The notes below the pieces were generated by a model. The model made no database searches, was not told where the DNA came from, and saw only the letters and a program-made list of their open reading frames with translations. Positions 9,269-17,728 of a stretch of 64,000 nucleotides of DNA are shown here, one piece after another. The stretch's first letter is position 1; each line of letters starts with the position of its first letter. Made by a program: the position numbers and the translations under genes. Origin of the DNA: Filimonas sp. (GTDB lineage: Bacteria > Bacteroidota > Bacteroidia > Chitinophagales > Chitinophagaceae); contig JAFKHH010000012.1 in the NCBI GenBank assembly GCA_017306865.1, positions 62,001 to 126,000 on the forward strand, written 5' to 3'.

Positions 9269-9354
9269 AATTCTTGAGCTTTGAGCTGTTGAGGCTTATG
9301 CCCTTAGCTTTTTATAATTAAAATCTCAAAATTCTTAACTCTTTCAACACCTGT

Positions 9355-10797
9355 TTAGTGTGCGTACTCGTGTACAAACTCTTCAGGTTGCATTTCTTCC
9401 TGCTTATCCATACCGTCTTTCTGCGTATCGCCTGTTGTTTTCAATACGCTCTTAATCTCAGCGATGGCAACCACAGGGAAGTATTTAGCAAATAAGAAGA
9501 AGCATGTAAAGAACAGACCGAACGTACCGAGGTAGAAACCGATCTCCCATGTAGAAGGGCTGTAGTAAACAGACCAGCTTGATGGCAGGTAGTCACGGTA
9601 AAGAGAAGTAACGATGATTACGAAACGTTCGAACCACATACCAATGTTTACCAACACACTCATAAAGAATGTAACGAACAGGTTTCTTCTCATTTTGCGG
9701 AACCAGAAGATCTGCGGGCTTATTACGTTACAAGCCATCATACCCCAGTAGCTCCAGCCATAAGGACTGAACAGGTTTGCACGGCTGTACCAGAAAGTGT
9801 AGCCTTCATATTTGTTCTGGCTATACCAACCCATGAATAACTCAGTGAGGTAAGCACAACCTACGATAGAACCTGTTAATACGATTACTTTGTTCATCGC
9901 TTCTATGTGTCCCAACGTGATGTAATCTTCCAAAGCGAATACTTTACGTACGATCACCATTAGTGATTGTACCATTGCAAAGCCGGAGAATACCGCACCC
10001 GCAACGAAGTAAGGAGGGAAGATGGTTGTGTGCCAACCAGGGATAACAGAAGTAGCGAAGTCAAAAGATACGATAGTGTGTACAGACAATACAAGTGGAG
10101 TGGACAAGCCGGCTAGTACAAGAGATAGAGACTCATGACGTTGCCAGTGTTTAGTAGAACCTGTCCAGCCGAATGCAGCTACACCATATAATAATTTACG
10201 CAATTTTGTTTTTGCACGGTCACGTACTGTAGCAAAGTCAGGAAGCAAACCGCTATACCAGAACAGTAATGATACAGTAAAGTAAGTAGAGATCGCGAAT
10301 ACGTCCCACAACAACGGAGAGTTGAAGTTAACCCATAGAGGACCGCGGGTGTTAGGATAAGGTAATACGAAGAATGCCATCCATACACGTCCCATGTGGA
10401 AAATCGGGAACTGGCCTGCGCACATTACCGCGAAAATTGTCATCGCTTCTGCCGCACGGTTTACACCTGTTCTCCATCCCTGGCGGAACAACAAGAGGAT
10501 CGCGGAGATCAGCGTACCGGCGTGACCGATACCTACCCACCACACGAAGTTGGTGATATCCCAACCCCAACCAATTGTTTTGTTCAGGTTCCACTGGCCG
10601 ATACCATAAGTTACCTCACGGTAGACACTGTACACACCAAACATGAGCAATGCAACCGCTATGTAGAAGCCAACGTACCATAGTTTGGTAGGCTTTGCTT
10701 CAATAGGCCGGCAAATGTCTTCTGTTACCTGGTGATAATCCTTATTACCTGTTACCAGAGGTTCTCTTAGTTGTGACTCGTACTTCAGATGCGCCAT
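9355..10797 (-). CDS. actC: Alternative Complex III subunit ActC (NrfD-like quinol-binding membrane subunit)
   Basis: A polytopic membrane protein of 480 residues, NrfD/PsrC fold, thought to hold the quinol-oxidation site. An N-terminal cytoplasmic stretch (SQLREPLVTGNKDYHQVTED) typical of ActC precedes about ten helices. Conserved features include WVGIGHAGTLISAILLLFRQ (about residues 87-106) and VSFDFATSVIPGWHTTIFPPYF (about 243-264), which carry acidic and histidine residues in the predicted quinone region. It is followed by actD after 86 bases and preceded by actB after 70. The TSL-RDYLPSSW stretch near residue 390 also matches the family. Confidence 0.95.
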   Translation of the reverse strand: MAHLKYESQLREPLVTGNKDYHQVTEDICRPIEAKPTKLWYVGFYIAVALLMFGVYSVYREVTYGIGQWNLNKTIGWGWDITNFVWWVGIGHAGTLISAILLLFRQGWRTGVNRAAEAMTIFAVMCAGQFPIFHMGRVWMAFFVLPYPNTRGPLWVNFNSPLLWDVFAISTYFTVSLLFWYSGLLPDFATVRDRAKTKLRKLLYGVAAFGWTGSTKHWQRHESLSLVLAGLSTPLVLSVHTIVSFDFATSVIPGWHTTIFPPYFVAGAVFSGFAMVQSLMVIVRKVFALEDYITLGHIEAMNKVIVLTGSIVGCAYLTELFMGWYSQNKYEGYTFWYSRANLFSPYGWSYWGMMACNVISPQIFWFRKMRRNLFVTFFMSVLVNIGMWFERFVIIVTSLYRDYLPSSWSVYYSPSTWEIGFYLGTFGLFFTCFFLFAKYFPVVAIAEIKSVLKTTGDTQKDGMDKQEEMQPEEFVHEYAH

Positions 10798-10867
10798 TTG
10801 TTATAATTTATATCAGGGCTTTGATCCCGATGAAAATTTTTAAAATTCTGTTATAGCCTTCTCGCTC

Positions 10868-13800
10868 TTATGCGTGTGCTCCTTCTTTCTTTCCTTCGTG
10901 TTTCGCCTCAGCTTCTTCTTCTGTATTGCGTACTTTAGTCATGTAAGTAACATTTGGCAATACGTGTATTTGCTCTAATGAGATAAACAACCTGTTAGAG
11001 TTTTCTTTTCTTGCTTTGCTTACTGCACTTTCAGGATCATTTGCATTACCGAAAGTGATACAATCGCTAGGGCAAGACTGCGCACAGGCAACATTGATAT
11101 CGGAGTCAGTCAGCTTACGGCTGTCTCTCTTCGCTTTCAATTTGCCTTCCTGTAAACGTTGAACGCAGAAAGAACATTTTTCGATAACACCACGAGAACG
11201 AACAGTTACATCCGGGTTCAATACCATTCTTGTCAGATCATCGTTCATCATCATTACCACATCATTGATCTCACCAGCCTGGTTGTTAGGGAAGCTGTCA
11301 GCGCCAGTGTAGTCAGCCCAGTTAAAGCGACGTACTTTGAACGGACAGTTGTTCGCGCAATATCTTGTACCGATACAACGGTTATAAGTCATTTGGTTCA
11401 GACCTTCAGAGCTGTGGTTAGTAGCAGCTACCGGACAAACGTTCTCACAAGGAGCGTTATCGCAGTGCTGACACATCAATGGCTGGAATACCACTTTCGG
11501 ATTGTCAACATCTCCGCTGTAGTAGCGGTCGATACGTAACCAGTGCATTTCGTGACCACGCAACACTTCTGATTTACCAACTACAGGAACGTTGTTCTCT
11601 GCGTTACATGCAACTACGCACGCACCACAACCAGTACAACTGTTCAGGTCTACACTCATACCCCAGTGGATCCCTGGTTTTTCGAAGTGTGGATAGATCG
11701 TACCTTCTTTCTCGAATTTTTCAATTCCGCCAAAAGGTTTTAATTCTTCTTCACGCTCTTTCACGATGGCATCAGGATGAGCTTTTAACTCAGCCAACGT
11801 CATTTCTTTCATCACTTCCACACGCTTACCCTGACTTGTGTCGTAAGAGCCGTGTGTCTGTGTGATCGCTACTTCATATTTTTCGCCTGTGTTTGCTATT
11901 GAAACATCAGAAACAGTATAGCTTATTGTACCGTTTACAGTAGAAACAAACGGGAAGATATTCTTACCGGAACCAACTACTGATTTACCCAGTTTTTCGC
12001 TACGGCCGTATCCAACAGCAATTGCTATTGTGTCCGGCTGCAAGCCAGGTATAATCAACGCTGGTAATTCTACAGATTTACCACCGGCAGTTATTTTCAA
12101 TACATGCTTTGGTGGGTGTACTTCGTATGCATCCGCATCTCCGGATCTTGCCATATCTATGCCCAGCAGTGATTTAGCCAAAGCAGGAGAAATGATTACA
12201 TAGTTGTCCCATGTAGCTTTAGTGATCGGGTCAGGCATTTCCTGCAACCATGGGTTAGCAGCGCCAGTTACCCCAACACCTGTTTTTTCGTAAATAACCA
12301 GTTCGTATTTACCAGATTTCGGTGCAGAAGCTAATGCACTTGCAGCATTTGCAACCGCTCCGGCATTGAATGCAGAACCAGTAGCTGTAGCAGGAGTTGC
12401 AGGATTGATCACACCGTCTTGCAGTGCTTTGTCCCAAGCAGACTCGCTACCCAGTTTACCTAACCAGTATTGTTTTACGAAACCTAAATAATCTGTTGTT
12501 GCACCGCTCCATTTCAACAGGCTATCTTGCCACTGACGTGTTTTGAACAGCGGGTAAATAGTTGGCTGAAGAAGAGAGAAGTGGCCAGATTTAGGTTCTG
12601 CATCACCCCAGCTTTCCAGGTAGTGATGATCAGGAATAACATATTTACAGTTTTCTGTTGTTTCGTCCACTTTAGTGTTGAAAGAAACAGAAACACGTGT
12701 TTTCTTTAAGCCGTCTACAAACTTTTTGCTATCGTACCATGTGTACGCAGGGTTAGCGCCGAAGATCAATAATGCACCAACGCTACCAGCATTCAGGTCG
12801 TCAACTAATTTTACAAAATCAGCATCAATACCTTGCCTGTAGTTTAATGTAGCAGACCAGTCTATTGTTTTGCCGCCAGACTGTAATGCTTCGTTGATAG
12901 CATTTACTACTATCTGAACGTTTACATTATTGCTACCGCTTACTACAAGAGATGCGCCTTTATTTTCCAGTAATTCTTTTGCTGTTTTTTCGATGCCAGC
13001 TTTCAGCTTAGCATCTTTGATGCCGGCAGCACCTTGGCCGTTGATCGCATTTAACAACGCTACAGCTACCAGACCTTCTTCAGAAGGACGGTGAATGTAA
13101 CGGTCATCTGCATTTGCACCGGTCATGCTCAGTACACTTTCAAACTGAATGTGCTTGCTCATTTCAGTTTGCTTGTTGCTGATCTTTTTACCTTTTGCGT
13201 ATTGTTTTGAAAACTCTGTAGGGCTGATCCATGTACCAAGGAAATCAGCTCCAAGGCTCACGATCACTTTTGCATTGTCAAAACGATAAGAAGGGATTGC
13301 TTTTTTTCCGTAAGTAGCTTCGTTCGCCAAAAGGATACCGCTGTTAGAAACAGCATCGTACACTACGTGACGGCTACCCGGATATTTTGCTAAGAATTGA
13401 TTGATTGCGTCTTTAGTACTTGGAGAAGTGATTGTGCTTGTCAGGATCACTACAGGAGCTCCACCAAGACCGCTTAATGCGCTACCCACTGCTTTGTCAA
13501 CAGCTTCCAGTGTAACCTCTTTTCCGTCAATAGTAGGGAAACGTAATCTTGCAGTATCATACAGGTCTAATACAGAAGCCTGTACTCTTGCAGAAGTACC
13601 GCCGCCAGTAACCGGAGACAGGTCGTTGCCTTCTATTTTGATCGGACGTCCGTCGCGCACTTTTGCAATTACACTCACCACATCACCATCCTGCACATAT
13701 GTTGTTGCGTAGTAGTTAGCTACGCCCGGTGTAATATCTTCCGGTTTATTTGCGAAAGGAATTGCTTTTTTTACAGGAATCTCACAACTCGCAGCTACTG

Positions 13801-13987
13801 CAGCAGCAGCAGTGCTAAATCCTAGATATTTCAAGAAGTCTCTTCTGGGAGTAACTGATTGCAAAAAGCCTTTGTTGTCGGCTTCTGCAAATGGCAGTTC
13901 TTCCTGGAACTCGTCTTTAGCAGATTGCTGATATGCTTCTGACTGATTCAGCTCACCAAAACTTTGCCAGTACTTTTTATTCTCCAT
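10868..13987 (-). CDS. actB: Alternative Complex III subunit ActB (molybdopterin-oxidoreductase-like, Fe-S protein)
   Basis: A large periplasmic subunit, about 1039 residues from the ATG at 13985-13987; an ATG at 14005 and a GTG at 14029 are alternatives. The N-terminal part resembles a molybdopterin oxidoreductase but by family knowledge carries no molybdenum cofactor. The C-terminal quarter is a ferredoxin-like module with four cysteine clusters: CTGCGACVVAC, CQHCDNAPCENVC, CIGTRYCANNC and CSFC with CAQSCPSDC. A twin-arginine motif (TPRRDFLKYLGFSTAAA) leads to a lipobox-like AASC, suggesting a Tat-exported protein anchored by a lipid. It passes electrons between the quinol site and the ActA hemes. 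Confidence 0.95.
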   Translation of the reverse strand: MENKKYWQSFGELNQSEAYQQSAKDEFQEELPFAEADNKGFLQSVTPRRDFLKYLGFSTAAAAVAASCEIPVKKAIPFANKPEDITPGVANYYATTYVQDGDVVSVIAKVRDGRPIKIEGNDLSPVTGGGTSARVQASVLDLYDTARLRFPTIDGKEVTLEAVDKAVGSALSGLGGAPVVILTSTITSPSTKDAINQFLAKYPGSRHVVYDAVSNSGILLANEATYGKKAIPSYRFDNAKVIVSLGADFLGTWISPTEFSKQYAKGKKISNKQTEMSKHIQFESVLSMTGANADDRYIHRPSEEGLVAVALLNAINGQGAAGIKDAKLKAGIEKTAKELLENKGASLVVSGSNNVNVQIVVNAINEALQSGGKTIDWSATLNYRQGIDADFVKLVDDLNAGSVGALLIFGANPAYTWYDSKKFVDGLKKTRVSVSFNTKVDETTENCKYVIPDHHYLESWGDAEPKSGHFSLLQPTIYPLFKTRQWQDSLLKWSGATTDYLGFVKQYWLGKLGSESAWDKALQDGVINPATPATATGSAFNAGAVANAASALASAPKSGKYELVIYEKTGVGVTGAANPWLQEMPDPITKATWDNYVIISPALAKSLLGIDMARSGDADAYEVHPPKHVLKITAGGKSVELPALIIPGLQPDTIAIAVGYGRSEKLGKSVVGSGKNIFPFVSTVNGTISYTVSDVSIANTGEKYEVAITQTHGSYDTSQGKRVEVMKEMTLAELKAHPDAIVKEREEELKPFGGIEKFEKEGTIYPHFEKPGIHWGMSVDLNSCTGCGACVVACNAENNVPVVGKSEVLRGHEMHWLRIDRYYSGDVDNPKVVFQPLMCQHCDNAPCENVCPVAATNHSSEGLNQMTYNRCIGTRYCANNCPFKVRRFNWADYTGADSFPNNQAGEINDVVMMMNDDLTRMVLNPDVTVRSRGVIEKCSFCVQRLQEGKLKAKRDSRKLTDSDINVACAQSCPSDCITFGNANDPESAVSKARKENSNRLFISLEQIHVLPNVTYMTKVRNTEEEAEAKHEGKKEGAHA

Positions 13988-14087
13988 ATCGTAGTTTATT
14001 GACATTTGGCTGTCGGCTTTCGCCTTCACCCATTCAAGATTTTATTTTAAAGAATACGACTGTTAACCAATATATCCGATGCTATTA

Positions 14088-15335
14088 TTAATAGTGGCAT
14101 TTTTGACATTCAGTACCACCGATCATTTCTACAGTAATACCTTTTGTGCTATCCAGTTTACCATTTTTCAGGTCCTGGTGGTATTTCTCGTAAATGCTAT
14201 AGAAACCGTTGTCTTTAAACTGAACTTTTGTTTCACGGTGACAGTTTACACACCAGCCCATGCTTAGTGGCGCAAATTGTTTCACTTCATCCATCTTAGT
14301 AATATCACCATGGCAAGTCTGGCACTGTACCTGGCCAGCTTTCACGTGCTGTGAGTGGTTGAAGTAAACGTGATCAGGCAGGTTGTGGATACGAGTCCAT
14401 TCGATTGGTTTTGCTTTGCTTGCATCCCATGCTTTACCTGGCTCGAAACCTGCGTATTTGTATAATTTCTGAATTTCTGCTGTACCGTTCACTTCTTCGC
14501 CTTCTGCAGTAAACAGTTTTTCACCTTTGTACTCATTGATAGCCATGTGACAGTTCATACACACATTCACTGAAGGAATGTTTGCTTGCTTGCCTTCCAT
14601 TGTGCTACCATGGCAGTACAGACAGTTGATCTGGTTTACGCCTGCGTGAACTTTATGAGAGTAGAAGATTGGTTGTTTTGGTTCGTAGTTCTGCGTACGG
14701 CCTAACCCGATTGCGCCTTTTACTACAAGGAAACCACCCAGTAAGAATAAGATAATTGTAAGGAATGCGATATATGCTTTGTTTCTCCAGAAAGGAACCG
14801 GCTCGTGAGCAGGAACGCCAGCTTTGTCATCGCTCAGTTTTTTCAGGTTGCTATTCACCTGTAATAATACAAATGCAACAACTGCTAATATTAAGGTAAG
14901 GATACCGAAGAGTAATGTGTTGTCACCGCCTTCTGCTTTTGCAGTAGGACCATCTTTTTTCGATGGATCAACTTTAGGAACACTTTTAATATATGTAAGA
15001 ATAGCGTCGATGTCTTTGTCGCTCAAGCTTGGGAACGGAGTCATTGCAACCTTACCATATTCATTGAACAGGTTGTTTGCATAAGCATCACCGGAAGCCA
15101 ATACAGCAGCACTGTTATGAATCCACGCGTGTAATTTCTTTTTGTCAGGCCAGCGATCTTCCACACCTTCCAGGGCTGGACCGGTCATGCGCTCATGTAC
15201 TTTGTGACAAGAAGCACAATTGGCTGTAAACAAAGCCTTTCCATCTTGCGCTTTGGCACTATTACCTAACTGAAATATTAAAGCCAGTATAAACCCGAGT
15301 ATCAATTTTCCGGCAAAATGTCTTAGGTGGATCAT
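14088..15335 (-). CDS. actA: Alternative Complex III subunit ActA (multiheme cytochrome c)
   Basis: A membrane-anchored multiheme cytochrome, 415 residues. I chose the ATG at 15333-15335 because it directly begins a signal peptide (KLILGFILALIF, cleavage near NSAKA); the upstream in-frame extension is basic and not signal-like. Six CxxCH sites are visible: CASCH near residue 40, then CLYCH, CMNCH, CQTCH, CVNCH and CQKCH as nearly the last residues. The first belongs to a separate monoheme cytochrome c domain, followed by two hydrophobic helices (LLFGILTLILAVVAFVLL and AYIAFLTIILFLLGGFLVV). The remaining five form the usual ActA pentaheme domain. It is the first gene of the respiratory operon, with a promoter-like box at 15384-15391. 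Confidence 0.94.
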   Translation of the reverse strand: MIHLRHFAGKLILGFILALIFQLGNSAKAQDGKALFTANCASCHKVHERMTGPALEGVEDRWPDKKKLHAWIHNSAAVLASGDAYANNLFNEYGKVAMTPFPSLSDKDIDAILTYIKSVPKVDPSKKDGPTAKAEGGDNTLLFGILTLILAVVAFVLLQVNSNLKKLSDDKAGVPAHEPVPFWRNKAYIAFLTIILFLLGGFLVVKGAIGLGRTQNYEPKQPIFYSHKVHAGVNQINCLYCHGSTMEGKQANIPSVNVCMNCHMAINEYKGEKLFTAEGEEVNGTAEIQKLYKYAGFEPGKAWDASKAKPIEWTRIHNLPDHVYFNHSQHVKAGQVQCQTCHGDITKMDEVKQFAPLSMGWCVNCHRETKVQFKDNGFYSIYEKYHQDLKNGKLDSTKGITVEMIGGTECQKCHY

Positions 15336-15383
15336 ATTCACAATTCTGTTGTGTAGATGTGGAAAAATATCCTTGAACGGGTG

Positions 15384-15391
15384 CAAAAATA
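15384..15391 (-). promoter_or_regulatory. Promoter -7 box of the act-cox operon (TATTTTTG)
   Basis: On the minus strand this reads TATTTTTG, a full match to the Bacteroidota -7 consensus TAnnTTTG. It lies about 50 bases upstream of the actA ATG. A TTTTG tract about 14 bases further upstream could be part of the -33 region, but the spacing is short. This is motif evidence only. Confidence 0.45.
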
Positions 15392-15669
15392 TGACACGAT
15401 ATTGACAAAACCCTAACACCTTAAAAAAAAATTTAACCACACTGGGCTTACGTTTCAGCCGATTACTGCAAATATGTCGCACTGACTGTCACACGTTTTT
15501 TAACTTTTCCATGGTGTTTCATCGTTTCTGGTTTACTTCTGCAAACACTAAATAAATGCACCTCCATCGTTTTCACAAATGTTGTTTTTTTATAATATAT
15601 GAAATACAATTATTGCAGTTAATTGCGTTTTTCTTTTATAACTAATATATTCCTAAGATATTTGTGCCC

Positions 15670-16281
15670 ATGCAAAACGGTTCTACCAATAATCCCATTC
15701 AAAAAATAGCAGTTTTTGCTTCCGGTGCCGGCAGCAATGCGCGCAAACTGATCGAATATTTTGGAACGGAAGCTTTTCCGAAACACCCATCTATCCAGGT
15801 TGGGCTGATCGTAAGCAATAAAAAGACTGCCGGTGTATTAAACATTGCGGCAGAATTCCAGGTTCCTACGCTTATTATAGAAAAGCAACCTTTTTTTGAG
15901 GGTGATGGCTATGTTGGCGCCCTGAAAGATGTACAGATCAATTTTATTGTGCTTGCGGGCTTTTTATGGAAGATTCCCGAAAGCCTGATCAAAGCATTTC
16001 CACAAAAGATCGTAAACATTCATCCTGCGCTTTTGCCAAAGTATGGCGGAAAGGGGATGTATGGCAATTTTGTGCACGAGGCGGTGATCGCGAATAAGGA
16101 AACCGAAAGTGGTATTACTATACATTACGTAGATGAGCATTACGACCACGGTGCGCATTTGTTCCAGGCCACATGCCCGGTATTGCCGGAAGACACGGCA
16201 GAAACATTAGCCAACCGCATTCATTCGCTGGAGCACAGGCATTATGCGGAAGAGGTGGAGAAAGCCATTAGTAAGACATAA
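15670..16281 (+). CDS. purN: Phosphoribosylglycinamide formyltransferase (GART)
   Basis: Transfers a formyl group from 10-formyl-tetrahydrofolate to glycinamide ribonucleotide in purine synthesis; cytoplasmic. About 203 residues from the ATG at 15670 (a GTG at 15664 would add two). The substrate-binding start reads IAVFASGAGSNARKLIEYF. The catalytic Asn and His are in VNIHPALLPKYGGKGMYG, and the catalytic Asp is in VDEHYDHGAHLFQ. All three key residues are present. It is divergent from actA and single, with its own terminator at 16290-16317. No other pur gene is nearby. Confidence 0.95.
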   Translation: MQNGSTNNPIQKIAVFASGAGSNARKLIEYFGTEAFPKHPSIQVGLIVSNKKTAGVLNIAAEFQVPTLIIEKQPFFEGDGYVGALKDVQINFIVLAGFLWKIPESLIKAFPQKIVNIHPALLPKYGGKGMYGNFVHEAVIANKETESGITIHYVDEHYDHGAHLFQATCPVLPEDTAETLANRIHSLEHRHYAEEVEKAISKT

Positions 16282-16289
16282 TATAAAAG

Positions 16290-16317
16290 AAGGCGGTATT
16301 AAAATTAATACCGCCTT
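16290..16317 (+). terminator. Terminator of purN
   Basis: Perfect 12-bp stem AAGGCGGTATTA/TAATACCGCCTT with a 4-base loop, starting nine bases after the purN stop. The T-run is weak, so termination may rely on the stem. Confidence 0.7.
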
Positions 16318-16975
16318 TAAATGCACATGGTTCTAAAAACTAAATAGGTCCAGGTGTGCCCACACAGGCTTTAGGGTTATCTGTATATGCGCTTATTTCT
16401 TTGAAGATTTTTTTACAAAGACACATCTTTTTCACAAGGCGCATTGCTGCATTCGTATCAATAAAGAAATACCGTACACGTTTTTTGCTGTGAAGAGAAT
16501 CAATGTCTTATTTATCATACCAAAAGCTCGTGTGTAAAAAATAGTCTTCCCGTTGTAATTAATGCCCGCAAAGAATAAATGCAGCGTTCCTGAGAATAAC
16601 GAGTAGCTTTTTACCCGGGTGCGTACATTGTCCATAACGCAGACCTTTCTAATACTATTTAAGCCCAAGATTTAACCACAAAGGTCACCAGGCTATCTCA
16701 CAAGGAGCACAAGGGGTTGCATTGTGCAGTTCCTTTGCAAGCGAGACTGATAAGAATAATTTTTCTGAACATACGCGAAGAACGATCGATTTAATGCTTT
16801 TATTGGCGGGGATATTGCATCCGGCAAAAATAGGGCTAAAGCGCGTTGCCTCTTCCTATGAATATAATCGTGAGGGGGCGATGCGGAGAAGAAACGCCGG
16901 ATTATAAATCTCATTTATCTATAGTTCGGGATGCCTTACGCAACATCCCGAACAGCTAGAGTGCTATAAATATCT
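16318..16975. other. Gene-poor spacer with decayed repeat words
   Basis: About 660 bases with no convincing gene. Around 16671-16745 there are decayed words of the CACAAAGGTCAC / CACAAGGAGCACAAGG type that recur in other spacers of this window. Two minus-strand reading frames of 73-78 codons cross the region but have no signal, motif or start context worth calling. One short minus-strand frame (16340-16444, 34 codons) is discussed separately. Confidence 0.5.
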
Positions 16976-17380
16976 TTACGGGAACAAATAGGTAACTGTT
17001 CCATAGACCATATTTGTTCCTGACGCAGTACTGCTTTTTACTACTTTACCATCTACCAGAAGATCCAAACGAACAGAGCCTGTGGCTAAACCAGTAAATG
17101 ATGCAGAGAAGCCATCAAATTGTTTAACATCTTTAACATCATATTTTAGTGAAATCGGCAGAGCCAAATTATCTGGCGAATCCTGTCCTCCTGGATAGAT
17201 AACTATAGAGCTACCAGAGGTAAGTTTGTCCCCCGAAAGTTTTGTTACGCGATATTCCAAAGTGACATTTTTTGGGTAGCTGCCAGAATCATTAGAAGGG
17301 CTATCAGATGATTTACTACAAGATGCAAATACAATGATTGCAGCAACGAAGGCCATTAGTTTGGCAAGTATTTTTTTCAT
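16976..17380 (-). CDS. MmpS-like small lipoprotein
   Basis: A 134-residue secreted lipoprotein of unknown function. I chose the ATG at 17378-17380 because it gives a clean lipoprotein signal (MKKILAKLMAFVAAIIVFASC). A Ser-rich linker follows, then one beta-rich domain of about 100 residues. The C-terminal pattern, FSASFTGLATGSVRLDLLVDGKVVKSSTASGTNMVYGTVTY in two runs split here for length (FSASFTGLATGSVRLDLLV then DGKVVKSSTASG), resembles the MmpS/MmpS-like accessory domain, where a short sandwich ends in 'I-DGK-V' and a glycine. No MmpL-type transporter is nearby, so a transport role is not supported. It is divergent from the lipoprotein at 17729. Confidence 0.6.
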   Translation of the reverse strand: MKKILAKLMAFVAAIIVFASCSKSSDSPSNDSGSYPKNVTLEYRVTKLSGDKLTSGSSIVIYPGGQDSPDNLALPISLKYDVKDVKQFDGFSASFTGLATGSVRLDLLVDGKVVKSSTASGTNMVYGTVTYLFP

Positions 17381-17728
17381 AATCATTTCTTTTAAGCAAA
17401 GGAACAATGGTATGTACGCCGTCGATAGCAACATTGTTTGAAAAAAGGACACGTCCTGCTAAAAAACCATTTCTTATCAAAGGGTAACATTCTCTGGCGG
17501 TTGCCTCTCCATATAATAATAAATACCACTTACCACACCTAATGCAATGGAATAGATCCATAGGACTATTGCTGTTTTACAATTAGGAAAATTTTATTTG
17601 ATCACACTAAATTTTCCTTCCTGCTCGTTATTCACTATCCCTATTTCATAAACTAACATAGCCGATGGTTATAGTAATTCGATAAATATTGCTGCGTTCG
17701 TTATTTATTAATCTATAAACCAAAGTGT
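17381..17728. promoter_or_regulatory. Divergent spacer with a 10-bp inverted repeat
   Basis: This 348-base gap separates two divergently transcribed lipoprotein genes and must hold both promoters. At 17585-17594 and 17609-17618 there is a perfect inverted repeat AGGAAAATTT/AAATTTTCCT with a 14-base spacer, a possible operator or early transcript hairpin. I see no clear TAnnTTTG box. A minus-strand frame through the left half has no supporting feature. Confidence 0.3.

Noticed and set aside
16432-16914. Two minus-strand reading frames of 78 and 73 codons
   Set aside because: They run through decayed repeat words, have no signal peptide, motif or good start, and have biased composition.
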